Positions 1 through 7,139 of a DNA stretch of 46,605 nucleotides are shown piece by piece. The notes under the pieces are model-generated. The model did not search any database. It had not been told where the DNA came from and worked only from the letters and a program-made list of their open reading frames with translations. Each line of letters begins with the position of its first letter. Position 1 is the stretch's first letter. The position numbers and the translations under genes were made by a program. The stretch lies in the NCBI GenBank assembly GCA_946408995.1, contig CAMJUL010000027.1:1-46605 (forward strand). Direction: 5' to 3'. The stretch is from an uncultured Clostridia bacterium (lineage in GTDB: Bacteria > Bacillota > Clostridia > Christensenellales > Aristaeellaceae).

Positions 1-156
1 ATCACAGAAGACCGATGCCTTTCAGCTATTTACAGAGTTTTTTTCACAAGCTCGCGTAAATAAGCTTTCCCGTTTCCCCGGATGCAGGGGAACGGCGCCT
101 CTTCCACCCCGTCATCCGGCTTATCTCACAGCAAATCCTTTGACGGATCCGTTTTT

Positions 157-183
157 AAAGCCCCCTGGGTCCCAGGGGGCTTT
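157..183. repeat. Perfect 13-bp inverted repeat, possible weak terminator
   Basis: Arms AAAGCCCCCTGGG (157-169) and CCCAGGGGGCTTT (171-183) are perfect reverse complements around a single base, so the RNA would form a very stable GC-rich hairpin. It lies about 100 bases beyond the stop of the minus-strand gene at 285-1349. No long T-run follows on either strand, so termination is only a guess. Apart from this hairpin, nothing recognisable was seen in 1-284. Confidence 0.45.
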
Positions 184-284
184 CGGCGCGGTTTGATCCA
201 TTCCTTCTCCACGGGAAAAGCGCCTGTCCTTTACTCTGCCAGCCGGACCCAGCGTCTCCTGCGAAGGGACCGGCAGGTCCTCCT

Positions 285-1349
285 TTATTGGGCCGTCTCC
301 CGGAGGAGCTTTCCGATCCCCATCTCCCGCCGCCATTGCGGGGCTGGGCCGTCATCTGCCCAGTATTCCGTCAGCGCGGCGATCTTGCCCCCCCGCCGGC
401 GGATCACGCTGACGCAGTGGTACGACGCGCTTTGGTCCGTCGGCCACACCCGGGTGATCATAACGTCCTGCCCCGCGGCGGAAAGGACATCGTCCACCTC
501 CCCGGCCCAGGCGCCGGGATATTCACAGGTGGCCCGGATATAATCCTCCACATTGAAGCGCTCGTTGGTGCAGGGCCATTCGATGACGGCGTCGTTCCGG
601 AAGCATTTGCGCAGGGCGTTCGGCTCCTGCCCCAATACGGCCCTGAAAAACGCGCTGCACAGTTCGTCCCCGTTGGGCTCCGCCTTCCCCGGCGCCGGCT
701 TTGCCGCTTTGCCGCTTGGACTGTTTCCGGGACGCTTCTTCCGCCGTTTGTCCTCCCAAAACGGCGCATAGCCCTTCCCGATGGCCGCCGTGTCGGTTTT
801 CAGCAGGGCATTTTCCACCTTCAGATCCTCCCAGTTGACATCCCAGGGAGCCGAAAGGGCCGCGCTGTCCGCGCTGTAATAAATCGGCTCGTCCGTTTTC
901 CCGTTTGTGTCGATCTGCCGGATCAGTTCCTCCAATTCCCAGACGGGCAGATCGTCAATGATGCCCCGGCCCTTCATGGCCGTCACCCAGGGGAAGTGCC
1001 GCGCCTCCCCGCGCTTCATCTCGCGTTTGGCCTTTAGCGTCAGCAGGAAATCCTGCTCGGTGCCAAAGTCGTACGTCATTTCCATCGTTTCGCCGATCCC
1101 GGGCGCAAGGTCCTCCAGGGTGAATTCGGCAAGGTCCAGCGCCTCCCCCGGGGCTTCCCTTTCAGGAAGGTGGTACTCCCTGCCGCGGAATTTGATGCAA
1201 AACAGATGATAGGCCCGGGTTTCAAACGTGGCCAGCACCACATACCCCAGCTGATCCAGCCTCATTTGGGAGGAAACCTCCACATCCCGCCAGATCCGCT
1301 CCTCCAGCCCCGCGTAAGCCATATGAAAGGTGTACACCTGCGTCGCCAT
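285..1349 (-). CDS. pRiA4b ORF-3-like protein fused to a SnoaL-like domain
   Basis: This is a 354-residue protein of unknown cellular role. Residues 1-165 resemble the plasmid pRiA4b ORF-3-like family: an opening VYTFHMAYAGLEERIWRDVEV, then FETRAYHLFCIKF and a TMEMTYDFGTEQDFLLTL segment, followed by the family's RHFPWVTAMKGRGIIDD. A basic, low-complexity linker rich in K, P and G follows (about 220-245). The last 110 residues (ELCSAFFRAVLGQEPNALRK onward) look like a SnoaL-like/NTF2 fold, a pocket domain often found in small-molecule binding proteins. The ATG at 1349 was chosen because GGAGG lies a few bases upstream; the open frame runs further back to 1517 without support. The two domains suggest a fusion, but neither gives a substrate. 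It has no signal peptide and is probably cytoplasmic. Confidence 0.75.
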   Translation of the reverse strand: MATQVYTFHMAYAGLEERIWRDVEVSSQMRLDQLGYVVLATFETRAYHLFCIKFRGREYHLPEREAPGEALDLAEFTLEDLAPGIGETMEMTYDFGTEQDFLLTLKAKREMKRGEARHFPWVTAMKGRGIIDDLPVWELEELIRQIDTNGKTDEPIYYSADSAALSAPWDVNWEDLKVENALLKTDTAAIGKGYAPFWEDKRRKKRPGNSPSGKAAKPAPGKAEPNGDELCSAFFRAVLGQEPNALRKCFRNDAVIEWPCTNERFNVEDYIRATCEYPGAWAGEVDDVLSAAGQDVMITRVWPTDQSASYHCVSVIRRRGGKIAALTEYWADDGPAPQWRREMGIGKLLRETAQ

Positions 1350-1557
1350 ACAGCATCCTCCTGAAAAGATATTTCTAAAATTGCACCGGCTTTTTTGGTA
1401 AAAGGCGCTTTTATGTCCTTCTGTGGGCTGGGATCCCATTCCAACACAGGTCCCAGCCGCCCGGACGCGTCTTGCCCAATTGCTTGTTGCACGGCAGTAT
1501 GGGTACTTCATATTCATGTTTCATAGTGCTCAATGAGCAAATGATTCATTCATTCGC

Positions 1558-1854
1558 TTACCACCGTCTTCCAGGAGAAGTATGTCCATATGTTCTCCTC
1601 ATGTCCAAGTAGAGCCTTTCATCATACCAGCTTAAAATATCGGTGGTATTTTTGATGTTCAGTTCTTTTACCCGCTGCCTGCAGACAGCGTATTTCTGAA
1701 TAATCTTTTCCCAGATTGCTTCATCGTTTATTCTATAACAATTACAGAATATCCCTTCAGTACATTTCTCAATAATCAAGCGTCTGATCTCTGTCTTTTT
1801 CAAAGGGCATTCCAGCTTTTCCTTTATAAAGTCTACCCAAGCAGATACCGGCAT
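1558..1854 (-). CDS. Small hypothetical protein (98 aa)
   Basis: The family is not recognised. The protein is charged and mostly helical in appearance, with four cysteines (ECPLKKTE, CTEGIFCNCYRI, AVCRQR). There is no signal peptide or membrane segment. The ATG at 1854 follows AAGGGGGGAT. It is more AT-rich than its neighbours, which fits a transferred segment. It lies 21 bases beyond the stop of the chimeric gene at 1876-2376 and is co-oriented with it and with the XRE regulator, so the three may share one transcript. Confidence 0.5.
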   Translation of the reverse strand: MPVSAWVDFIKEKLECPLKKTEIRRLIIEKCTEGIFCNCYRINDEAIWEKIIQKYAVCRQRVKELNIKNTTDILSWYDERLYLDMRRTYGHTSPGRRW

Positions 1855-1875
1855 GTTTATCCCCCCTTATAGCCT

Positions 1876-2376
1876 CTAATTCAAATTTGACAGCCTTGCA
1901 ATACTATGTGGATATGCCAGGCCGTCCGCCGTTGATTCCAGGTAATGAACCGGCTTCCCTGCCGACATGGCGTACGCGATCTCGGACCGGGTGCTTACTC
2001 CAATGTATCCGTCGACGTTGATCACAAAGATCTCGTCCGCCATGTCGATTTTCCGCTTGTGCATCACGTCCATCACCGCGTGATGGCCAATGTGCAGCTT
2101 CGCTTCGGTCGGGATCTTCTGCCGCCAGAGGCTTTCCAGAAAAAGGCGTGACCGGGTAAACCGGGCAGAATTGTCCGGAACCAAAGTGGTTTTTGCGGGA
2201 TCGATCACCGTGATCTTTTCCAAATCGCTCAGGAAATAGGCGGTTTTATCCCGCACCAAAGGAGACACCCCAACACATTGCAGTGTGTAGGTGTTGAAAC
2301 TATTAGGATCACACTTGCGGATCATCCATTCTTCGTCACGGATGAGCACACGCATGCCGGGAGCAAATTCTGCCAT
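1876..2376 (-). CDS. Apparent chimera: SNF2-helicase N-terminus joined to a deoxyribosyltransferase-like C-terminus
   Basis: This is a 166-residue protein with AGGAGGAG before its ATG. Residues 1 to about 104 read like the region preceding the helicase core of SNF2/HepA-type proteins: GMRVLIRDEEWMIRK, VGVSPLVRDKTAYFLSDLEKI, then RSRLFLESLWRQ and LHIGHHAVMDV, where a full helicase would continue for several hundred residues. From about residue 105 (MHKRKIDMADEIFVINVDGY, then STRSEIAYAMSAGKPVHYLES) the sequence instead matches the C-terminal half of small Firmicutes proteins resembling nucleoside 2-deoxyribosyltransferases (DUF4406-like). The ATPase motifs are absent. It probably arose by a deletion joining two genes; whether the product is functional is unknown. 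It follows the XRE regulator by 24 bases. The reading rests on family memory, not an alignment. Confidence 0.6.
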   Translation of the reverse strand: MAEFAPGMRVLIRDEEWMIRKCDPNSFNTYTLQCVGVSPLVRDKTAYFLSDLEKITVIDPAKTTLVPDNSARFTRSRLFLESLWRQKIPTEAKLHIGHHAVMDVMHKRKIDMADEIFVINVDGYIGVSTRSEIAYAMSAGKPVHYLESTADGLAYPHSIARLSNLN

Positions 2377-2400
2377 GGCTGGACTCCTCCTGTATTCTCT

Positions 2401-2616
2401 TCACTCCGCCGCCTTGGCCGGTACAGCCTCGCACACATCGCAGATGTCACAGTTCAGCGCCGTGCATATCTTCAGGATGATTTCCATGTTGACCGGCTCG
2501 CCGCGGCTCATTTTGGCCACGGAGGATTGGCTGATCCCGGCAACTGCCGAAAGATCCTTCTTTTTCAGGTCCTTGTCGATCAGCATTTTCCAGAGACGTT
2601 TATAACTGATTTCCAT
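2401..2616 (-). CDS. XRE/Cro-C1-type helix-turn-helix regulator
   Basis: This is a 71-residue, single-domain DNA-binding protein. The helix-turn-helix is KKDLSAVAGISQSSVAKMSRGEPVNMEIILKIC, typical of the HTH_26/XRE family that begins MEISYKRLWKMLIDKDL. The ATG at 2616 was chosen because the longer frame (to 2691) runs across the promoter; GAGGG lies upstream. In Firmicutes, small regulators of this type often lead cassettes containing a SNF2 helicase and DNA methylase, and here the next gene begins with such a helicase N-terminus, so this may be the surviving head of a deleted defence-type cassette. A perfect palindrome next to its promoter suggests autoregulation. Confidence 0.8.
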   Translation of the reverse strand: MEISYKRLWKMLIDKDLKKKDLSAVAGISQSSVAKMSRGEPVNMEIILKICTALNCDICDVCEAVPAKAAE

Positions 2617-2662
2617 ACGTTTTCCCTCACTCAGCTCTATTGGTGCGTTTACATCAACAATA

Positions 2663-2711
2663 AATATACAGCAGGCGATTCGGATCCGCAATAAAAAAAT
2701 GTGAATTCACA
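2663..2711 (-). promoter_or_regulatory. Promoter and palindromic operator of the XRE regulator
   Basis: On the minus strand, TTGCGG (2686-2691) and TATATT (2663-2668) are separated by 17 bases. Eight bases upstream of the -35 lies TGTGAATTCACA (2700-2711), a perfect 12-bp palindrome suited to a dimeric regulator such as the XRE protein. The binding partner is inferred. Confidence 0.55.
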
Positions 2712-2811
2712 CAATCGTAATACTTGAAATCACAAAAAAGGGCCGGCCGCTGCCCTCTGGTCAGCCCTCTGTCATCCGGCTTTCCTCCGGCTCCGCCGCC
2801 CCACGCACCGC

Positions 2812-2836
2812 AAAAAGCCTGCCGCCCAGGCAGGCT
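2812..2836 (-). terminator. Rho-independent terminator after the SH3-repeat gene
   Basis: On the minus strand, stem AGCCTGCC/GGCAGGCT (2829-2836 and 2816-2823) with a 5-base loop is followed by a run of T (2812-2816). It lies 40 bases past the stop of the gene at 2877-3710. The same stem is used at 4091-4116. Confidence 0.75.
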
Positions 2837-2876
2837 GAACATCCTAAAGATGCACGTCCATCGTATCGGTTGGATT

Positions 2877-3710
2877 TTACCTGTACAGGGAAGCCGCCCC
2901 TTCAGCGATCCATCCCCACACGCCATCGACATAGATATAGAACCACCGGGCTCCGTTGGTACCGATCTTCTCATCATAGCAGGGATATTGCCCCGGATAA
3001 GAGACCCGCGCAACCATTGGATATTCGGTTCCCGCGTTTTGACGGACCAGACGCGCATCTCCCGATATACGGACTTCGCCTATTTTTCTTCCGCCATATG
3101 GAGAAGATGAAGGCGAGCCTATGTCTGTCGAGTAAGTGCCGCTCCCGTTATTGACCGCTGTCGTGTCCCGGTTGATAAAGCCACGGGCAATTTGACCGTT
3201 AACATAAAATTCAATATACCACCAGTTTCCATAATAGGTATATTTGCCCAGTATATGGTACTGCTGCCCCGGGGAAAGCATTGCAAAGGATGTATTTGCA
3301 TTCAGCGGATTGTCGGTAACGATGATCGAAGAAGCTGCCGTTTGCGCTATATAGCTGAATTTCAAACGGTCAATGCTCGTCTTGAATCCCTGAATATAGC
3401 TTGGCGGAATATACCCTACCCGGACACCCCCGTTGCTGGTCTCGTATCGGACAAGGAGCCACCCGCTGCCCACTTCAAAGCCGCCTACCCAAATATCGGA
3501 ATTCGTAGATACGGAAGCTTTTCCGTTTGAACAGCGGTACGCATCCAGGCTTGGCGCTGTATAAACGGGGCAGTTCCCATAACCGATCCCATTTTTGTAA
3601 TGATGAAATTTAAAATCGATCACATTATAGAGGGATTCACTGCCTGCCATGATCGGTACAGCAAGGGTCACCAGCAAAACAGTCGCCAACACGATCGCCC
3701 ATTTTTTCAT
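2877..3710 (-). CDS. Secreted SH3-repeat protein
   Basis: This is a 277-residue exported protein. Residues 1-22 form a signal peptide (MKKWAIVLATVLLVTLAVPIMAG). The rest reads as three bacterial SH3-like modules with the usual pattern of a protective N-terminal strand and a WxxV/I(R) turn: YGNCPVYTAPSLDAYRC to GSGWLLVRYE; LNANTSFAMLSPGQQYHILGKY to NWWYIEFYVNGQIARGFI; and GDARLVRQNAGTEYPMVARV to ARWFYIYVDGVWGWIAEGAASLYR. Such modules usually bind cell-wall peptides. No catalytic domain is attached. AAAGGAGGA precedes the ATG. It is a single gene with its own terminator (2812-2836) and a long AT-rich leader. Confidence 0.8.
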   Translation of the reverse strand: MKKWAIVLATVLLVTLAVPIMAGSESLYNVIDFKFHHYKNGIGYGNCPVYTAPSLDAYRCSNGKASVSTNSDIWVGGFEVGSGWLLVRYETSNGGVRVGYIPPSYIQGFKTSIDRLKFSYIAQTAASSIIVTDNPLNANTSFAMLSPGQQYHILGKYTYYGNWWYIEFYVNGQIARGFINRDTTAVNNGSGTYSTDIGSPSSSPYGGRKIGEVRISGDARLVRQNAGTEYPMVARVSYPGQYPCYDEKIGTNGARWFYIYVDGVWGWIAEGAASLYR

Positions 3711-4090
3711 TTTCTTTTCCTCCTTTAGGTTGTTTTGATCGGTCTGTTTGCACCTTGTCCGTGCAGTGAGCTGCCGGAATTCCGGTCCGCTTCTTCAGGT
3801 CCTTTATCCCTGATCCGGCTCCTGCCTGGGCTGAGCCGCAAGAGCAGCCCCTCCATTCCTGACATAGACATGCGCCGTTTATATCCCGGTTTCCTTTTTA
3901 TAGAAATGCACCTGTTTTTCGACCAATTTACATTTATTGTCTATTCTACCATATGCACGGCGGATCGTCCATCCTTTTTTGCACGTATTCTGATCCTGTT
4001 GACAAAATGCTTTCACCCCCTCCCCGTCACAGCCTGGCCGGATGCTGGGCCTTCCCCCGTCCAAATAGCGCTGCCGAACGCTTTTTTGTG
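3711..4090. other. Intergenic region with probable minus-strand promoter
   Basis: No gene was seen here. The AT-rich part (about 3890-3960) reads on the minus strand as TGGACG, 17 bases, TAGAAT (-10 at 3940-3945), a plausible promoter for the SH3-repeat gene about 230 bases downstream. The long leader holds no recognised riboswitch. Confidence 0.4.
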
Positions 4091-4116
4091 AAAAAAGCCT
4101 GCCGTCAAGGCAGGCT
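4091..4116 (-). terminator. Terminator of the pgmB operon
   Basis: Stem AGCCTGCC/GGCAGGCT with loop GTCAA (plus-strand reading, 4096-4116); on the minus strand a run of six T follows (4091-4096). It lies 52 bases beyond the stop of pgmB, the last gene of the operon starting at 6941. Confidence 0.75.
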
Positions 4117-4167
4117 GTAATAACATAATGGCTTATTAAGCTAATACAAATATATGTCTTGTGCTCC

Positions 4168-4803
4168 TCACAGGCAGCCCCGGAGGTCCGGAACCCCCTT
4201 GAGGTGCCACCGGGCCCTGGGATCCTCCCGGGCGTCCCCCATCGCCGCGCAGTCAAAGCCGCCGGCTTCGGCCGCCGCCACCCCGGCGTGGGCGTCCTCC
4301 ACCACAAGGCACGCGGCAGGAGGAAGCCCAAGCCCCTCCGCTGCCTTCAGGAAAACCTCCGGATGGGGTTTGGAATGGGTGATGCCGTTCCCGTCCGCCA
4401 CCGCGTCAAAGAAATCCTGCAGGCCGACCCGCTCCAGGATGTACGGCGTGTTTTTGCTGGACGAACCCACCGCCAGCTTCAGTCCCAGGGCGCGAAGGTC
4501 CAGAAGGGTCTGCCGCACATCGCTTTTGACATCCGCCGGCGTAAGCTTCGACAGCAGCTCCCGGTACCGGGCGTTCTTTTCCGCCGCGAAGGCCTGCTTT
4601 TCCTCCTCCGAATAAGTTCTGGCGCTTTTTTCAAGCAGGATCTCCAAGCTTTCCATCCTGCTGACGCCCCGCAGGAGGCCGTTGCGCTCCCGGTCAAAGG
4701 GAATGCCCAGCCGGTCCGCCAGGGCCTTCCATGCCCGGTAATGGTATTCGTCCGTGGACAGAAGGACCCCGTCCAGGTCAAAAATGATTCCCCTGTAGTT
4801 CAT
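4168..4803 (-). CDS. pgmB: Beta-phosphoglucomutase (HAD superfamily)
   Basis: This 211-residue cytoplasmic enzyme converts beta-glucose 1-phosphate to glucose 6-phosphate. It has the HAD motifs of the family: DLDGVLLSTDEYHYRAWKAL near the N-terminus (nucleophile Asp and acid/base Asp), the cap motif GVSRMESLEILL, SSSKNTP, then SKPHPEVFLKAAEGLG and VVEDAHAGVAAAEAGG binding Mg2+. The ATG at 4803 was chosen because GAAAGGAAT precedes it and the protein then starts directly before the first HAD strand (MNYRGIIFDLDGVL). It is the last gene of the minus-strand operon headed by the beta-helix glycosidase. Its natural partners are the two GH65 phosphorylases at 9162-13651, which release beta-glucose 1-phosphate, so it feeds their product into glycolysis. 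Length and motifs are normal. Confidence 0.9.
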   Translation of the reverse strand: MNYRGIIFDLDGVLLSTDEYHYRAWKALADRLGIPFDRERNGLLRGVSRMESLEILLEKSARTYSEEEKQAFAAEKNARYRELLSKLTPADVKSDVRQTLLDLRALGLKLAVGSSSKNTPYILERVGLQDFFDAVADGNGITHSKPHPEVFLKAAEGLGLPPAACLVVEDAHAGVAAAEAGGFDCAAMGDAREDPRARWHLKGVPDLRGCL

Positions 4804-4868
4804 ACACCTATTCCTTTCCAAAGGAAGGCTGCCGGATCGCCTCCGGCAGCCTTCGCATACGTAAGCGC

Positions 4869-5468
4869 TCATTCAAAAACGCAGATCTCCGCCGCCTGGG
4901 CCCCGCCGGTGCGGGAGGAGGAATTCATGGTGAACACCAGGCGCACATACGCCGCCTCCGCCGCGTCAAAATCAATGCGGATCCGGTTGCCCGTCGCAGC
5001 GTCGAAGCCGTATTTTTCCGCCGGCGCCGCCTCGGTGAAGGCTTCGCCGTCCGTGCTCACCAGCACCGCGATCTCCTGTATGCGGGGCTCCCAAATGGAG
5101 GAGGGGTTCAGGCAGACGGCCACCGTGCGCACGTGAAAAACGCCCCCCAGGTCAAAAGTGATCTCCGCAGGAAAGCCCTTGCTTTCCCAATAGGTATCGG
5201 TTTTGCCGTCGTTGACGTTCCGGTCCACATAGACATCGGTATGGGCGCCGGAAACCACAGGCCTCCCCAGGGCCAGGTTCTCCCCCTCCGGCAGGGGAAT
5301 AAACTGCTCGGCAGGGTCCGGGAAGCAGGGCGGACGCTCCGCCCTGGTCTGCTCTGGGGCGGTAACGATCGTGACGATGGTCTCGGGGTCTTCCATCCCC
5401 TGCCCAAGGCCGGGGCAGCAAAGGCACAACAGCGCCAGGACGCAAAGGACGCAGACGGTTCGTTTCAT
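4869..5468 (-). CDS. Secreted F5/8-type C (discoidin/CBM32-like) domain protein
   Basis: This is a 199-residue exported protein made of a signal peptide (MKRTVCVLCVLALLCLCCPGLGQG), a short linker rich in P, T and E, and one discoidin-type beta-sandwich (about 65-199). Typical features are ENLALGRPVVSG, VNDGKTDTYWESKG, the FDLGGVFHVRTVAVCLNP strand, the ISTDG-like VLVSTDGEAFTEA and YVRLVFT near the end. Such domains bind sugars at the cell surface or in polysaccharides. The ATG at 5468 has AGGAGG 6-7 bases upstream; the GTG nine bases earlier overlaps that site and is unlikely. It starts 12 bases after the glycosidase stop, so the two are co-translated and probably act on the same polymer. Confidence 0.8.
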   Translation of the reverse strand: MKRTVCVLCVLALLCLCCPGLGQGMEDPETIVTIVTAPEQTRAERPPCFPDPAEQFIPLPEGENLALGRPVVSGAHTDVYVDRNVNDGKTDTYWESKGFPAEITFDLGGVFHVRTVAVCLNPSSIWEPRIQEIAVLVSTDGEAFTEAAPAEKYGFDAATGNRIRIDFDAAEAAYVRLVFTMNSSSRTGGAQAAEICVFE

Positions 5469-5480
5469 GTCCGACACCTC

Positions 5481-6941
5481 CTATTCAATGACGATGTTTT
5501 CGCAGTATTCGTTGAAACGGAGCTTCATCGTTTTCAGATCCCGGATGGGGGCGCCCAGCACCGTCACGTTCCTCAGCGTTACGTTGGTGATGCGGTTCTC
5601 CTCCCCCTGGCCCGCGAGCCTGGAGGCGGGCACCTTTCCGTCCGCCGTATTCAGAACGGTCAGCCCGTCGATCAGGACGCTGTCGATGGAGCCGAACTCG
5701 TCCTTCACCGTGGACCAGGCGGAATTCTGCAGCGTCATTTCGATCAGTTCTTTGTTGAAACCGTTGTCCCCCTGCATCAGGGCGTTTTCCACCGTGATGT
5801 TCCGGTAGGTGATGTCGTGCACGAAGGCGTCGTCGCTGTTGTGGATGCTGATGACCGGCTTGTGGAAGTTGTACAGCACAGTAATGTCCTCAAACAGCAC
5901 GTCGCTGATCTCCGGGTCCAGGGTCAGGCCCTTGTCGGTTTCATAGCCGATTTCCATGGACTGGGCCAGGTCCGTCCAGATCTGCACGTTCCTGAAGGTG
6001 ATGCCCCGGGTGGAGCCGGAATAGTTTTTGATAACCAGGCTGTCGTCCCAGGTGCGGGCAAAGCAGTTGGTGACGGTATGGTCTGTGCAGGACTGGAAGG
6101 TGAATCCGTCCCCGTTCTGCCGGCCGGAGATGATCTTGACATTGTCCACCGTCACGTTTCTGGAGGAATAGGAATTGAAGTTCCAGCAGTTGGAGTTCAC
6201 AAGACTGATGCCCTCCACCGTGACGTTTTTGCTGTGGTCCAGGTCGATGGGCACCCGGGCGTAGGATCCGGGCTGATTCCAGGCGGGATAATCGCTGCCG
6301 TCGATCAGGCCCCGGCCGCAGATGCGCACATTCTCCGCGTTGTGGACCGAGATAATGGAATGCAGCACGGCGCCCCCGGAAAGATAGAGGGTCTGATTGT
6401 CCTCCAGGACGATAGCGTCCATCACCCATTCGCCGGGACCGATATAGAACACATTGGGGTCCTCCGGGTCCGGCACGTCGGTTTCCGGGGGATTGGCAAA
6501 CAGATGCAGGGCCTGGTTCACATTTCCGTTGAACACCACGGTATAGGCCCCCGGCTCTGTCAGGGTGAAAAAGACCGTCCCCTCCTCCACCTGCGGCTCG
6601 ATCCCAAAGGACAGGGGGAGCACCTTCGCGCTTTCCACCGGGCTTCCCAGGCCCGGCATCCGGACGCGGACATTCACCCTCCCCTCAAAATCGAAATACG
6701 CCATGGGAGTGGTCACGGGCTGGGTATTGGCGTTCCACAGATGTTCGTGGTTGACCATCACGTCGTATACGAACAGGTCGTACCCGTTGACGCTGACCGC
6801 GGCCGTTTCGGAGGTCCGCATGGTCTTTGGCCCCTCGTAAAGGGTAAGTCTCGTGGGGCCCTCCGCCCGGACCGGCCCGCAGACCCAAATAAGGCAGGCC
6901 AGACAAAACGCCAGGACAAAGCAGCATGTTTTTCCTTTCAT
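5481..6941 (-). CDS. Secreted right-handed beta-helix glycosidase, GH28/GH49-like
   Basis: This 486-residue exported enzyme has a signal peptide ending near VRAEG, an N-terminal beta-sandwich region (about 28-170), and a beta-helix (about 180-470) with repeating NVTV/NITV coils. The putative catalytic aspartates are D278 (NGDGFTF), D299 and D300 (TWDDSLVIKN); the spacing 21 then 1 equals the Asp triad of GH28 polygalacturonases, and clan GH-N also includes GH49 dextranase/isopullulanase. The GHG histidine motif of GH28 is missing, which argues against an ordinary polygalacturonase. Because the locus is built around alpha-glucoside phosphorylases, an alpha-glucan-type substrate is a reasonable inference but unproven. 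AAGGAGGA precedes the ATG. It is first in an operon with the discoidin protein and pgmB, under the LacI-type operator at 6967-6980. Confidence 0.75.
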   Translation of the reverse strand: MKGKTCCFVLAFCLACLIWVCGPVRAEGPTRLTLYEGPKTMRTSETAAVSVNGYDLFVYDVMVNHEHLWNANTQPVTTPMAYFDFEGRVNVRVRMPGLGSPVESAKVLPLSFGIEPQVEEGTVFFTLTEPGAYTVVFNGNVNQALHLFANPPETDVPDPEDPNVFYIGPGEWVMDAIVLEDNQTLYLSGGAVLHSIISVHNAENVRICGRGLIDGSDYPAWNQPGSYARVPIDLDHSKNVTVEGISLVNSNCWNFNSYSSRNVTVDNVKIISGRQNGDGFTFQSCTDHTVTNCFARTWDDSLVIKNYSGSTRGITFRNVQIWTDLAQSMEIGYETDKGLTLDPEISDVLFEDITVLYNFHKPVISIHNSDDAFVHDITYRNITVENALMQGDNGFNKELIEMTLQNSAWSTVKDEFGSIDSVLIDGLTVLNTADGKVPASRLAGQGEENRITNVTLRNVTVLGAPIRDLKTMKLRFNEYCENIVIE

Positions 6942-6966
6942 CTGAACGCATCCTCCTTGGAATGAC

Positions 6967-7016
6967 GTTTAGCGTTAAACTGATTCCATTATAACGGCTG
7001 GCTCCGCCTGAATCAA
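6967..7016 (-). promoter_or_regulatory. Minus-strand promoter with LacI-type operator (glycosidase operon)
   Basis: Minus strand: TTGATT (7011-7016), 17-base spacer, TATAAT (6988-6993). Seven bases past the -10 lies the operator GTTTAGCGTTAAAC (plus-strand reading, 6967-6980), overlapping the expected transcript start. The same 14-mer occurs at 7099-7112 and 17011-17024. Confidence 0.85.
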
Positions 7017-7054
7017 GGAAAATCAAATAAATTCCGGAAATTTTTTTCCCATAC

Positions 7055-7115
7055 TTGACAGGCCATGGGCAAGATGCTATAATGAGGCCAACAGATAGGT
7101 TTAGCGTTAAACCTA
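7055..7115 (+). promoter_or_regulatory. Consensus promoter with extended LacI-type operator
   Basis: TTGACA (7055-7060), 17 bases, TATAAT (7078-7083): a perfect sigma-A consensus. The operator TAGGTTTAGCGTTAAACCTA (7096-7115) has perfect 8-bp arms around GCGT and covers the expected start of transcription, the classic repressor position. It is back-to-back with the minus-strand promoter at 6967-7016. Confidence 0.9.
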
Positions 7116-7139
7116 ATCGAATCATAAGGAGGGAATCCC

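Noticed and set aside
1427-1457. GCTGGGA/TCCCAGC inverted repeat upstream of the pRiA4b-like gene
   Set aside because: Seven-base arms with a 17-base loop and no T-run; too weak to call a regulatory element.
3999-4004. TTGACA on the plus strand as a promoter
   Set aside because: No -10 hexamer at 16-19 bases downstream and no plus-strand gene follows.
5133-6965. 610-codon open frame on the plus strand
   Set aside because: Antisense to the discoidin and glycosidase genes, no start signal, unnatural composition.
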